Positions 45,563 to 54,812 of a stretch of 64,000 nt of DNA are shown piece after piece. The notes beneath the pieces were generated by a model, which was given only the letters and a program-made list of their open reading frames with translations, had not been told where the DNA came from and did not search any database. Source of the stretch: Desulfobulbaceae bacterium UBA2273. Its GTDB lineage: Bacteria > Desulfobacterota > Desulfobulbia > Desulfobulbales > Desulfurivibrionaceae. How positions within the stretch are numbered: position 1 is the first letter of the stretch; the number at the start of each line of letters is the position of its first letter. The stretch lies in the NCBI GenBank assembly GCA_002347095.1, contig DDWZ01000030.1:1-64000 (forward strand), read 5' to 3'. The position numbers and the translations under genes were made by a program.

Positions 45563-46864
45563 ATGAGTATTCGCGAAGACGCTATCAGGGGCACGCTCAC
45601 CCCTCTTTTTGAAAATTGTGCCGCCAACGAGAATATCGCGGTCCAGACCCTGATGCAGGGAGTGGCTGCTGGCACGATCTGCATTCCCAAGAATAAAAAC
45701 CACCAATTCGACCGGATCATGGGTGTGGGCAAGGGGTTGTCCACCAAGGTCAACGCCAATATCGGCTCCTCCAAGGATTATCCCGAGGTGAGCCAGGAGC
45801 TGCAGAAGCTCTGCGTCTGCCTTAAGGCCGGGGCCGACACGGTGATGGACCTTTCCATGGGCGGCGAGTTGAATGAGATTCGCCGCGAGATTCTGGCAAG
45901 CTGCCCCATCCCCCTGGGCACCGTGCCCATCTATCAGTCCATTGCCGAGGTGGTGGAGAAGCAGAAGAAAAAGATCGGCGAGGTCACGGTTGCCCAGATG
46001 TTCAAGGGCATTGAGCAACAGGCCAAGGATGGGGTTGACTTCATGACCATCCATTCCGGCATCACCAGAAGCACCATGGACCGGGTTCGCAACCATAAGC
46101 GGCTCATGGGCGTGGTCAGCCGGGGCGGCTCCTTCACCATCGAGTGGATGAGCTACAACAAGAAAGAAAACCCGATGTACGAGCATTTTGACGAGTTGCT
46201 GGCCATCCTCAAGGAGCATGAGGTCACCCTGAGCCTGGGCGACGGCATCCGGCCGGGCTGCCTGGCCGACGCCACCGACCGGGGCCAGATCCAGGAGCTG
46301 ATCCACCTGGGCGAGCTGACCCAGCGCGCCTGGGAGGCCGGGGTGCAGGTGATGGTCGAGGGGCCGGGCCATATGCCGCTCAACCAGATCCAGGCCAACA
46401 TCCTGTTGCAGAAGCAGCTCTGCCACGGGGCGCCCTTCTACGTGTTGGGCCCGCTGGTCACGGACATCGCGCCGGGCTATGACCATATCACCGGCGCCAT
46501 CGGCGGGGCCATCGCCGGGGCGGCTGGGGCGGATTTTCTTTGCTACGTCACCCCGGCCGAGCATCTCAAGCTGCCCAGCGCCGAGGATGTGCACGAGGGG
46601 GTCATGGCCTCCCGCATCGCCGCCCATGCGGCGGACATCGCCAAGGGGTTGCCCGGCGCCATCGACAAGGACATCGCCATGGCCAAGTGCCGCAACAATC
46701 TGGACTGGAAAGGCCAGATCGAGCTTTCCATCGATCCGGAAAAGGCGCGGCGTTTCCGGGAGGAGGGGAGTTCCTACAAGGGCGACGCCTGCAGCATGTG
46801 CGGCTCGTACTGCGCCATCAAGGTGTACAAACAGGCCACCGCCCCCGACCGCTTGCAGAAGTAA
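45563..46864 (+). CDS. ThiC-family radical SAM enzyme (phosphomethylpyrimidine synthase or 5-hydroxybenzimidazole synthase)
   Basis: 433 residues from the ATG at 45563 (GGAG 8 bases upstream; an in-frame GTG lies one codon before). ThiC/BzaF features: KVNANIGSS, GADTVMDLSMGG, TIHSGITRS, MVEGPGHMP, and a C-terminal radical SAM cluster motif CSMCGSYC. The Cys spacing is C-x2-C-x3-C, one residue shorter than CX2CX4C of E. coli ThiC, and the length is of the short type. IPKNKNH replaces the IPANINH of typical ThiC, which makes BzaF (anaerobic lower-ligand synthesis for cobamides) a serious alternative. No TPP riboswitch is visible upstream. Confidence 0.9.
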   Translation: MSIREDAIRGTLTPLFENCAANENIAVQTLMQGVAAGTICIPKNKNHQFDRIMGVGKGLSTKVNANIGSSKDYPEVSQELQKLCVCLKAGADTVMDLSMGGELNEIRREILASCPIPLGTVPIYQSIAEVVEKQKKKIGEVTVAQMFKGIEQQAKDGVDFMTIHSGITRSTMDRVRNHKRLMGVVSRGGSFTIEWMSYNKKENPMYEHFDELLAILKEHEVTLSLGDGIRPGCLADATDRGQIQELIHLGELTQRAWEAGVQVMVEGPGHMPLNQIQANILLQKQLCHGAPFYVLGPLVTDIAPGYDHITGAIGGAIAGAAGADFLCYVTPAEHLKLPSAEDVHEGVMASRIAAHAADIAKGLPGAIDKDIAMAKCRNNLDWKGQIELSIDPEKARRFREEGSSYKGDACSMCGSYCAIKVYKQATAPDRLQK

Positions 46865-46917
46865 TTATAACTGATCACGGCGTAAGCCTCGACGAACGGC
46901 GTATGTCACCAAAATAA

Positions 46918-47044
46918 GCGGCCACAGGGTGCCGCAGATGCGCGTGTCAATTGTCGGCAGCAGTGCCGACCAAGAGCCTTGTTCGCTATACATCAGGTAT
47001 GCGGACAAGGCGATGACAAAGCAGATGCGGCACCCTGTGGCCGC
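46918..47044. repeat. Palindromic element, type B, copy 2
   Basis: 127 bases with long inverted ends (GCGGCCACAGGGTGCCGCA on the left, TGCGGCACCCTGTGGCCGC on the right; 19 bp). Internal sequence is close to the copy at 22631 in inverse orientation (TGTCAATTGTCGGCAG shared). It fills most of the gap between the ThiC-family gene and the small membrane protein gene. Confidence 0.92.
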
Positions 47045-47088
47045 TTGCAGAAATAATTTCGCCATCACCACAGAGGAGGACGCAGCGC

Positions 47089-47421
47089 ATGACCGAATTT
47101 CTGGGGCAGATTGTCGATTTTGTCAACAGCACCAACGTGCCGCAACAGTTCCGCGAGGTAGACTTTAAGGGGCTTTTCACCAACACCTGGTTTCTGGTCC
47201 CCTTTATCGCTTTTATTTGCTACAACCTCTACAAGCAGGCCGTGGATACTCTGGTCTTGACCGGGCTCGGTTTCGGACTGTGGCTTTTCAGCGGGAGCCG
47301 CTACATGGAGGGATTGGTGGTGGACGGGACTCTCCAGCTCGGCAAGGTCTTGCCCGTGGCCGGGGTGTTCATCGGCGCCATAGCAATCGCCGTCTACTTC
47401 CTCTTCATGCGCTCAGACTGA
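47089..47421 (+). CDS. Small membrane protein of unknown function
   Basis: 110 residues, with three hydrophobic segments (about 34-50, 54-68 and 86-107). The ATG follows GAGGAGGACGCAGCGC. No known motif is visible. It is followed closely by the HhH DNA repair-type gene (23 bases), so they may share a transcript. Confidence 0.75.
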   Translation: MTEFLGQIVDFVNSTNVPQQFREVDFKGLFTNTWFLVPFIAFICYNLYKQAVDTLVLTGLGFGLWLFSGSRYMEGLVVDGTLQLGKVLPVAGVFIGAIAIAVYFLFMRSD

Positions 47422-47444
47422 TTGTTGGCAGGGACGCAGCAACC

Positions 47445-48080
47445 GTGAGCAACCGGATTGAGGAAATCCACGCCCGCCTGCTTGATCATTTCGGCCCCCA
47501 GCATTGGTGGCCCGGTGAAACCCCTTTTGAGATCATGCTCGGCGCGGTTCTGACCCAGAACACCAGTTGGCGCAATGTGAGCATGGTCATCGAAACATTG
47601 CGGCAAGAGGGGCTTCTCTCCTTTGAAGCCCTGGAAGCCCTGCCCCTCGAGGTTCTCGCCGAAAAAATCCGGCCTTCGGGGTACTACAACCAGAAGGCCA
47701 AACGCCTCAAGGGGCTTTTCGCCGCCATCCGGGAAGAGAGCGGGGATCTCGAGACCTTTTTCGAGCAAAGCACCCAGACCCTCCGGGAAAAACTGCTGGC
47801 CATAAAGGGGATCGGCCCGGAAACCGCCGATTCCATTACGCTGTATGGGGCTGGCAAACCGGTGTTCGTGGTGGATGCCTACACCTATCGCATCCTGCTC
47901 CGGCATGACCTCATTGCGGAAGACGCCGGGTATGAAGAGATCCAGGATCTCTTCCTGGGCAAGCTGCCCACCGACGCCCAGCTCTTCAACGAATACCACG
48001 CTCTTCTGGTCCGCCTTGCCAAGGAATACTGCAAGAAAACCAATCCGCTCTGCGATGGCTGCCCCTTGCAGGGGGTTTAG
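47445..48080 (+). CDS. Endonuclease III-like HhH-GPD DNA glycosylase, incomplete cysteine cluster
   Basis: 211 residues from a GTG at 47445; TTG at 47424 is another possible start. The fold signatures are VLTQNTSWRNV, the HhH motif IKGIGPETADSITLY (the Lys position is Glu-Thr, as in monofunctional relatives) and the catalytic Asp in VVDAYTYRIL. The C-terminus has CKKTNPLCDGC, but the protein stops five residues later without the fourth Cys of the [4Fe-4S] loop. It is a second Nth-type gene in the window and may act on a different lesion. Confidence 0.88.
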   Translation: MSNRIEEIHARLLDHFGPQHWWPGETPFEIMLGAVLTQNTSWRNVSMVIETLRQEGLLSFEALEALPLEVLAEKIRPSGYYNQKAKRLKGLFAAIREESGDLETFFEQSTQTLREKLLAIKGIGPETADSITLYGAGKPVFVVDAYTYRILLRHDLIAEDAGYEEIQDLFLGKLPTDAQLFNEYHALLVRLAKEYCKKTNPLCDGCPLQGV

Positions 48081-48099
48081 CCCCGGGGCTGATTTTCGG

Positions 48100-48129
48100 T
48101 TGACATGGGTTTCTAAAACCAAGTAAAGA
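48100..48129 (+). promoter_or_regulatory. Candidate promoter for the corA-like gene
   Basis: A perfect TTGACA (48100-48105) and TAAAGA (48124-48129) are 18 bases apart. It leaves a leader of ~180 bases to the ATG at 48315 with no clear Mg2+ riboswitch (M-box) pattern. Confidence 0.4.
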
Positions 48130-48314
48130 GCTTTTGCTGGTTTGAATTGTATCGTGGCGGTGTGGACCCCTGATTTTCTTGTCGCCTTCTCTCTGTCTCC
48201 TCTCCCGTCAACTCAAGCGAGCGGCTGTTGTGTTTCCGGAGTTGCCGCTGGGCGGCCCATAAAAATGAGATGCTGGCCGGATAAAATTCCGCCCCGGACA
48301 GGAGGCGTACCGAC

Positions 48315-49271
48315 ATGCTTACCGTGTACAAACGCTTTGATCATCAGTTGCAGATCGTCACGGACAGCGGGCCTGTGCCAAGATCCTGGATCCGCATGGT
48401 CAACCCGACCTCGGAGGAAATCAGCACGGTTTCCACCTCCACCGGAGTGCCGGAAGACTTGCTCCGCGCCGCGCTGGACTCGGAAGAACGCTCCCGTATC
48501 GAAATCGAAGACAACTGCCTGCTGGTGCTCACCAATTTTCCGGTGCTGCGCGGGCCGGACATGTACGACACCCTGCCGCTGGGCATTATCCTGACTCCGG
48601 ACCAGGTCATTACCGTCTCGCTGGAAGAAACCGAGATCCTGCCCGGAAACATCGTCGGCCCCGGGGCCCCGGCCTATTACAACACCGGCAAGCGCACCCG
48701 CTTTCTTTTTCAGATTCTCTACAAGACCGCCAAGGTGTATCTGCGCTTCATCCATCAGATCAACCGCCAAACCGACGAAATCGAGCGGCATTTGCGTAAA
48801 TCGATGAACAATGCGGAGGTTTTCAGGCTGTTCGACATGGAAAAGGGCCTTACCTACTTCACGGTGGCCTTGCGCTCCAACGGCCTGGTTCTGGAGCGGC
48901 TGCTGCGGCTTAGGAAGAACAGCGCCCTGCAGCATTTGCTGCCGCAGTACGAAGAGGATGAGGACATCCTCGAGGACGCCATTATTGAAAACCGTCAGGC
49001 CCTTGAGATGGTGCAGATGTACTCCGACATCCTGAGCGGGATGATGGATGCCTTCACCTCGGTGATCTCCAATAATCTCAACCAGGTGATGAAGCTGCTC
49101 GCCTCGGTGACCATCCTTCTCTCCATCCCGACCATGATCGCCAGCTTCTGGGGCATGAACGTGGGCGTTCCCTTTCTGGATCAGCAGGTTGGGTTCTGGT
49201 ACGTGCTGCTGTGCTCCATGTCGCTCACCGGCGTGGCCGGATATGTCCTCTGGAAGAAACGGATGTTTTAG
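48315..49271 (+). CDS. corA: CorA family magnesium/divalent cation transporter
   Basis: 318 residues; SD AGGAGG lies upstream of the ATG. The N-terminal ~245 residues form the cytoplasmic funnel. Two C-terminal transmembrane helices follow, the first ending in the selectivity motif FWGMNVG (GMN). The tail KKRMF is basic as expected. It transports Mg2+, possibly Co2+ or Ni2+. The stop TAG overlaps the first base of a palindromic element at 49271. Confidence 0.93.
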   Translation: MLTVYKRFDHQLQIVTDSGPVPRSWIRMVNPTSEEISTVSTSTGVPEDLLRAALDSEERSRIEIEDNCLLVLTNFPVLRGPDMYDTLPLGIILTPDQVITVSLEETEILPGNIVGPGAPAYYNTGKRTRFLFQILYKTAKVYLRFIHQINRQTDEIERHLRKSMNNAEVFRLFDMEKGLTYFTVALRSNGLVLERLLRLRKNSALQHLLPQYEEDEDILEDAIIENRQALEMVQMYSDILSGMMDAFTSVISNNLNQVMKLLASVTILLSIPTMIASFWGMNVGVPFLDQQVGFWYVLLCSMSLTGVAGYVLWKKRMF

Positions 49272-49377
49272 TAACTGTCCAGCAGCACCACATCTGCTTT
49301 GTCATCGGCTTGGCTCATGTGCACTAGCACATTTCGCAGGCCTCTTCCGCGCATCTGCGGCGCTGCTGAACAGTTAC
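49271..49377. repeat. Palindromic element, type A, copy 4
   Basis: 107 bases from GTAACTGTCCAGCAGC to GCTGCTGAACAGTTAC. The left end overlaps the corA-like stop codon, the right end lies 21 bases before the trmJ stop (49398, minus strand). The core TTTGTCATCGGC and GCAGGCCTCTTCCGCGCATC matches copy 1. Confidence 0.92.
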
Positions 49378-49397
49378 CGGCCCTTTCCGGTTCCGCG

Positions 49398-50183
49398 CTA
49401 TTCGCTTTTCCCTTTGCCAGGGGATTTTTGTCTGTCCTGCCAGAGCAGTTGTCTGCAGACCCCGCGGATGATCTTGATCTCCTTTGACTTCAAACCGATC
49501 CGTCCCAGAAACTGGCGGATGCTCTTCATCCAGTAATCATCCTCCCCGTTTTTCAAGAAGCCGATGGCGGCAAGCGTTTCTTCCACATGGCCGAACATCG
49601 CCTCAAGCTCCTGTTTGTCGCCCTGCTTTGGGGCCGAGACGGGAAAGGCGGTGCGGCTCACTGCGTCCAGGACGCTGTAATGGAGTTCGTGGCAGAGGAT
49701 GGCCACTGCCTGGGCCAGATTGAGGGAGGAAAAATCAGCGGTGGGGATGGTGGTGATCTGGTTGCAGTAGCGGAGCTCCTCGTTGGCCAACCCCCGGTCT
49801 TCCGGGCCGAAGAGCAGGGCGACCCGGTTGTTCTTGAGCTGGGGCAGCACCTCAGCCATGAGCTGCCTGGGGCTGTTGACCGTGGTCCGCTTCCGGCCCT
49901 GGCGGGCCGAGGTGCCCAGCACCCAGCCGAAGGGGGCCAGGGCCTCCCCCAGCTCCCGGTGGTGTTCCAGGGTGTCGATGAGATGGGCTGCCTTGGCGGT
50001 GGCCAGGGTGAGCATCCTCTCGCGGTCCGGTACTTCCCGGCAGACGAGGATGAGCCTGCCAATCCCCATGTTCGCCGCAACCCGCGCGGCGGAGCCGACA
50101 TTCTCGGCAAACTTTGGGGAGACCAGGACGATGGCCGCCTGACCCATCAGTTCCCGCACCGTATCCTGCACCGCCTCGTTCAT
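49398..50183 (-). CDS. trmJ: tRNA (cytidine/uridine-2'-O-)-methyltransferase TrmJ-like
   Basis: 261 residues. SPOUT-fold 2'-O-methyltransferase signatures: SPKFAENVGSAARVAANMG near residue 22, LLFGPEDRGL near 126 and SSLNLAQAVAILCHEL near 152. The C-terminal ~90 residues form the helical extension typical of TrmJ (position 32 of tRNA). It overlaps the rnr stop by 4 bases, so rnr-trmJ is a translationally coupled pair in RNA metabolism. Confidence 0.92.
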   Translation of the reverse strand: MNEAVQDTVRELMGQAAIVLVSPKFAENVGSAARVAANMGIGRLILVCREVPDRERMLTLATAKAAHLIDTLEHHRELGEALAPFGWVLGTSARQGRKRTTVNSPRQLMAEVLPQLKNNRVALLFGPEDRGLANEELRYCNQITTIPTADFSSLNLAQAVAILCHELHYSVLDAVSRTAFPVSAPKQGDKQELEAMFGHVEETLAAIGFLKNGEDDYWMKSIRQFLGRIGLKSKEIKIIRGVCRQLLWQDRQKSPGKGKSE

Positions 50184-52531
50184 TTGTCTGGAGCAGGCCG
50201 CTTCTTTGGTTGGGCCACGGATTTTTTCCGGGGCTTGGCCTGGCTTGGCGTGCGTTTTTTTGGGGCAGCCTGCGCCAAATCCGTGGCCCGGGCCAATTTT
50301 TCCTCCACGCTGAAATTGATCCGCCGCCTGGGAATCTCCACGCTGGTAAGGCGCACCCGCACCAGATCGCCGATCTGGAAGACGGTTTTGGTCCGCTGGC
50401 CGATGAGCCGGTGGCGGCCCTGCTCCAGTTCGTAATAATCGTCGCGCATCTCGGTGATGGGCACGGCGCCGTTGACAAAGACCTCGGTCAGCTCGACGAA
50501 CAAGCCGAAGGCCGTGACCCCGGAGATAATGGCCTCAAAGGTCTCGTCGATCTTGTCGGCCATGAAATGGGCCTGAAGCCGCTCCACCATCTCCCGGTCC
50601 GCCTCCACCGCCACCCGTTCCCGCTTGGAGAGAAAGGTGCCGGATTCCTCGGTGGACACCGCTTCGGGGCCGGGCTTTTCCCGCCCCTTTTTTTGCAGGC
50701 TCGCGGCCAGGGCCCGGTGGACCATGAGGTCCGGGTACCTGCGGATGGGGGAGGTGAAATGGGTGTAGTGGGTGGCGGCCAGGCCGAAATGCCCGAGATT
50801 GTGGGGGGAGTAGCGGGCCTGCTGCATGGTGCGCAGCAAAAGATTGCTGATGATGTACTCCTGGGGGGTGCCCGCCGCCATGCTCAATACCTTGCCGAAC
50901 CACTGGGGCGAGCCCCCGCCGTCGTCCACCGCAAGCCCCATGCTCTGGGCAAACTCGGTGAACTCCGCCACCTTGAGCGGGTCGGGCGCTTCGTGGATAC
51001 GGTAGAGGGAGTCGATCTTGCCCTGTTCCAACGCCTCGGCCACCGCCTCGTTGGCCGCGAGCATGAATTCCTCGATGAGCTTGTGCGCCTGGTTGCGCTC
51101 GCTGCGTTTGATGGTCTGCACGGTGTTGTCCTCGCCCAGGACGATCAAGGGCTCCGGGAGTTCAAAACCGATGCTCCCCCGTTTTGTTCGTTGCTTTTCC
51201 AGGCTCAGGGCCAGTTGGCCCATGCGTTCCAGATCCTCCACCATGTCTTCGTACTGGCTGCGCACCGCCGCATCCTTGTCCACGAGGATCTGTTTGACTT
51301 TTGTGTAGGTGAGGCGGTATTTGCTGCGGATGATGCTCTTCATGAACCGTTTGGCCAACCGGTTACCGTGCTCGTCGAAATCGAGCATGGCGGTGAAGGT
51401 GTAGCGGTCTTCGCCCGGCACCAGGCTACAGAGGTTGTTGGACAGCCGCTCCGGCAGCATGGGGATGACCCGGGTGGGGAAATAGACGCTGGTGCCGCGC
51501 TGGTAGGCCTCGACATCCACCGGGGTTTGCGGCCGCACATAATGGCTGACATCGGCGATGGAGACATAGAGCCGATACCCCTTTTTCAGCACCTCGATGG
51601 CCACGGCATCGTCAAAGTCGCGGGCAGTTTCCCCGTCGATGGTCACATGGGTTATCGTGCGCAGATCGGTGCGCCCGGCAGTCATTTTCACCTCCGGATC
51701 CAGCCCCTCAACCTGGCTGGTCACCTCCTGGGTGAAGAAATGGGGCAGATCGAACTTGCGGATGACCATCTCGGTCTGCACCTGGATGTCCTTGGGATTG
51801 CCCAGCACCTCGAGGATGATGCCGTCCAGGTTGCGCTGCCCGGCGGCAAAGGAGGTGACCTCGGCCAGGACCGCGTCGCCGTTTTTTGCCCCCCGGCTGT
51901 CCTCCCTGCGGATGATCAGGTTGTAGGGGAAGCGGCTGTCCTCCGGGGTCACCAACCCGGTGTTGCCTCCGGCCATGTAAGTTCCGACCAGCCGGGTGGT
52001 GGCCCGGCTCAGGACCGCGATTACCCGCCCCTCGTAACGGCCCTGGCGGCGGCTCATCAACTGGACCAGCACCTTGTCGTTGTGGGCCGAGCCGCCCAGC
52101 ATGCCGGGCGGGATAAAGACGTCCTGGTCGATCTCCAGTTCGGCCGGGGCCTCGTTGGGCGCGACAAAGCCGTACCCCTTGGTGGTCACGCTGATCGGGC
52201 CGGCAAACAGCTCTACGCTTGTGCGCAGGGAAAAGGTGTCCCGTTTGCAGGAAAGAATCTTGCGGCGGCAGAGATCATCCAACACCCCCAGCACCTCCTG
52301 CCGGTGGCTCTTGCTCAACCCCAGGGCCGCGAAAAGCTCGGGCGCGGAAAGCGGCATCTCCGCCATGTAGAGCCGGCCCAGGATCTCGCCTTCAAATCGT
52401 GCTTCCTGGTGGTGCCGCACCGGTTTGCCGCCCTCGCGCTGCCGCTTCCCCGGCCGCCCCTGTTTGCTGCGGAAAACTTTTCTTCTCTGTGTCACGGCGT
52501 GCCTCGTATGGTTTTTGTCTCGGTCCGGCAT
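50180..52531 (-). CDS. rnr: Ribonuclease R
   Basis: 783 residues from the ATG at 52531; an ATG at 52576 would extend the basic N-terminus and no strong SD decides. It is a 3'-5' exoribonuclease of the RNB family. Order: winged helix (LSAPELFAALGLSK), cold-shock domains, and RNB catalytic segment with THVTIDGETARDFDDAVAIE (Asp cluster). The S1 domain comes near the end (GVTAFGLFVEL), followed by a Lys/Pro-rich basic tail. Length is standard. It is divergent from the RelA/SpoT gene. Confidence 0.95.
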   Translation of the reverse strand: MPDRDKNHTRHAVTQRRKVFRSKQGRPGKRQREGGKPVRHHQEARFEGEILGRLYMAEMPLSAPELFAALGLSKSHRQEVLGVLDDLCRRKILSCKRDTFSLRTSVELFAGPISVTTKGYGFVAPNEAPAELEIDQDVFIPPGMLGGSAHNDKVLVQLMSRRQGRYEGRVIAVLSRATTRLVGTYMAGGNTGLVTPEDSRFPYNLIIRREDSRGAKNGDAVLAEVTSFAAGQRNLDGIILEVLGNPKDIQVQTEMVIRKFDLPHFFTQEVTSQVEGLDPEVKMTAGRTDLRTITHVTIDGETARDFDDAVAIEVLKKGYRLYVSIADVSHYVRPQTPVDVEAYQRGTSVYFPTRVIPMLPERLSNNLCSLVPGEDRYTFTAMLDFDEHGNRLAKRFMKSIIRSKYRLTYTKVKQILVDKDAAVRSQYEDMVEDLERMGQLALSLEKQRTKRGSIGFELPEPLIVLGEDNTVQTIKRSERNQAHKLIEEFMLAANEAVAEALEQGKIDSLYRIHEAPDPLKVAEFTEFAQSMGLAVDDGGGSPQWFGKVLSMAAGTPQEYIISNLLLRTMQQARYSPHNLGHFGLAATHYTHFTSPIRRYPDLMVHRALAASLQKKGREKPGPEAVSTEESGTFLSKRERVAVEADREMVERLQAHFMADKIDETFEAIISGVTAFGLFVELTEVFVNGAVPITEMRDDYYELEQGRHRLIGQRTKTVFQIGDLVRVRLTSVEIPRRRINFSVEEKLARATDLAQAAPKKRTPSQAKPRKKSVAQPKKRPAPDK

Positions 52532-52667
52532 CTCGCTGGATAGCGACGCTATTTTTTTAAAGAAATGGAAAATCATTGCACAAGGGCTAAGAACGAAATA
52601 CCCTTACAAGATAACCTGACAACTGTGATTATAGCGTATTTACAGGGACAGGGCATCCCATTTACCC

Positions 52668-54812
52668 ATGACCGGACAAGAAAGACACGCGACCTCCATG
52701 GCCCCTTCCAAAAAATTCAACATAGCCGCCTATTGCGAGCGCATGGAGCAGATTCTCGGCGGGCAGGAAGGTCCGGCCAAGATCTTCTGGAAGGCGCTCT
52801 CCTTTGCGGTTTCCGCCCATCAAGACCAGCGGCGCAAGTCCGGCGAGGCCTATGTCAGCCATCCCCTCCAGGTGGCGAAAATCCTGGTTGAGGAACTGGA
52901 CATCCGCGACCCGGAGCTGCTGGCCGCCGCCGTGCTCCACGACACGGTGGAGGATGTGCCCGAGGTGACCAGCGAGGTGATCGGCGAGATCTTCGGCAAG
53001 AACATCGAGATCATCGTCGATGCCTGCACCAAGATCGCCAATTTTTCCGGAAACAAGCAGACCTTTTACAAGCTGGTCCACCGCAAGCTTTTTTCCGGGG
53101 CCGCGGCCCATCTTGAGGTTCTCTTGATCAAGCTGGCCGACCGCTTGCACAACCTGCGGACCATGGGCTCCATGCCCAAGGACAAGCGGCAGAAGATCGC
53201 CGAGGAAACCCTGGACATTTACGCGCCCTTGGCCAAGGTCATGGGCTTGAACTCCATCAAGCGCGAGCTCTACACCCTGGCCCTGATGTATAAATTTCCC
53301 CGGCAGAGCCAGAAGGTGCTGGCTGCCATCAAGCGGCTGCAGATCAGCGAGGAGGTGCTGGTCATCAAGCGCACCCTTGAGGAGCGGATGCAGGAGGTGT
53401 GGATCACCCACGAGATTCGTCTCAACCCCAAGGGGCTGTGGGCCTACTTTGATCCGGCCCAGAAGGTGCTGCACAAAACCATCGCCAACCCCCTGGAATT
53501 CATCATCGTTACCAACGATATCCAAACCTGCTACCGCATTCTCGGAGTCATCAACCAGAACTATCCGCCCATCCCGCGCACCATCCGGGATTTCATCGCC
53601 AACCCCAAGGCCACCGGCTACCAGAGCCTGCATGTCCGCGCCAATATCAAGGGGCGCAACTACCTGTTCAAGATCCGCACCACCGAAATGACCACCTCCT
53701 CCCGCACCGGCCTGGTGCGGGAATGGTTTGCCCACAAGAAGGTGCCTTCCAGTTTCGAGGTGGAGCTGCGGGAGATGCTCGACATCCTGGGGACGGACGA
53801 GGATCTCTCCTACCGGGAGATGATCGCGGTCAGCGGCAAAAAGGCGATCTACACCTATACCCCCAAGGGCGACCCTGTTGAGCTGCCCGCCCACAGCATC
53901 GTGCTGGATTTCGCCTTTAAGGTGCATACCGATGTGGGCAAACGCTGCATCATGGCCAGGATCGGCAAGCGGCAGGTGGCGCCCGACGCCCTCCTCGAAG
54001 ACGGCGATCAGGTGGAGATCATCTGCCAGAAGGAGCCGGTGCGTTTTGAACCGGACATCCAGCACAGGTGCCAGACCCCCAGGGCCCGGGCGGAGCTTTC
54101 CAAACTGTTCCGCCAACGGCGGGAGAGCCTGGCCAGCATGATCGGCGAGAGTATCCTCCGCCAAGAACTCAAGCGCTACGGGTTGCCCTATGAGATTCTT
54201 GAAAATCCTGGAATGGCAAGCATCATGGGTCCCCTCGGGGCACGGGAGCTGCCGGAGCTTTTTCTTGGCCTGGGCGAGGGGAGGTTCCGGTTGCGGGAAC
54301 TCATCAACGAAATCAAAACGTGCCTGTATGCGGGAAAGGAAACCCTGCAGCCCCCCACCGGCAGCCTGAACCGCATCGAACTTTCCACCCTGGATCCGGC
54401 CTGTATCAAGTTTTCCCGCTGCTGCAATCCGGTGCCCACGGAAAAAGGGCTGTACGGCCTGCTCAGCGAGCGGGGGCTTTCCGTGCATCAGAAGGAATGC
54501 GCCACCATTACCTCCCTGCAGGTGCAGCGGGAGGATGTGGTGGAGGTGCGCTGGCGGCTCAAGGAGACCCTGGTGCCCAAGCCGCAGAGCATCCTCATTC
54601 TGGAGGCCCCGTCCCGCAACCGCGTTCTCATGATGCTGGGCGTGGCCCCGGAAGAGATGCGGATCAGCGAGATCGAACTGCTCTCCAGCCAGCCGTCGCG
54701 CACCTCCGCCTGGCAGATCAACTTTCAGGTAGACACCCTGCAGGGGCTCAAGAATATCCTTGTTCACCTGGGCAAGACCGGGATGGCCTTTGAGTTCGGG
54801 CTGGAACAGTAA
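52668..54812 (+). CDS. RelA/SpoT family protein with intact hydrolase and degenerate synthetase domain
   Basis: 714 residues. The HD hydrolase motifs are kept: HPLQVAKIL, LHDTVED (HDxxED), and LIKLADRLHNLRTM. In the synthetase region the RxKxxYSI motif reads NPKGLWAYF, the catalytic Asp position of the DxxAxR segment is missing (LEFIIVTND), and QIRT plus the following Glu are changed. The later fragment GYQSLHV is still recognisable. TGS (YTPKGDPVELPAHS) and the C-terminal CC/ACT region (FSRCCNPVP) follow. It is therefore predicted to degrade but not make (p)ppGpp, resembling SpoT-like hydrolases. A synthetase would be needed elsewhere. A palindromic element begins at its stop codon. Confidence 0.9.
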   Translation: MTGQERHATSMAPSKKFNIAAYCERMEQILGGQEGPAKIFWKALSFAVSAHQDQRRKSGEAYVSHPLQVAKILVEELDIRDPELLAAAVLHDTVEDVPEVTSEVIGEIFGKNIEIIVDACTKIANFSGNKQTFYKLVHRKLFSGAAAHLEVLLIKLADRLHNLRTMGSMPKDKRQKIAEETLDIYAPLAKVMGLNSIKRELYTLALMYKFPRQSQKVLAAIKRLQISEEVLVIKRTLEERMQEVWITHEIRLNPKGLWAYFDPAQKVLHKTIANPLEFIIVTNDIQTCYRILGVINQNYPPIPRTIRDFIANPKATGYQSLHVRANIKGRNYLFKIRTTEMTTSSRTGLVREWFAHKKVPSSFEVELREMLDILGTDEDLSYREMIAVSGKKAIYTYTPKGDPVELPAHSIVLDFAFKVHTDVGKRCIMARIGKRQVAPDALLEDGDQVEIICQKEPVRFEPDIQHRCQTPRARAELSKLFRQRRESLASMIGESILRQELKRYGLPYEILENPGMASIMGPLGARELPELFLGLGEGRFRLRELINEIKTCLYAGKETLQPPTGSLNRIELSTLDPACIKFSRCCNPVPTEKGLYGLLSERGLSVHQKECATITSLQVQREDVVEVRWRLKETLVPKPQSILILEAPSRNRVLMMLGVAPEEMRISEIELLSSQPSRTSAWQINFQVDTLQGLKNILVHLGKTGMAFEFGLEQ

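Noticed and set aside
47845..48126. Extended +1 frame at the end of the Nth-like gene restoring the fourth Cys
   Set aside because: The alternative frame places a Cys at PCRGF, but the continuation is not glycosylase-like and would lose the CDGC motif; a true frameshift is not supported.
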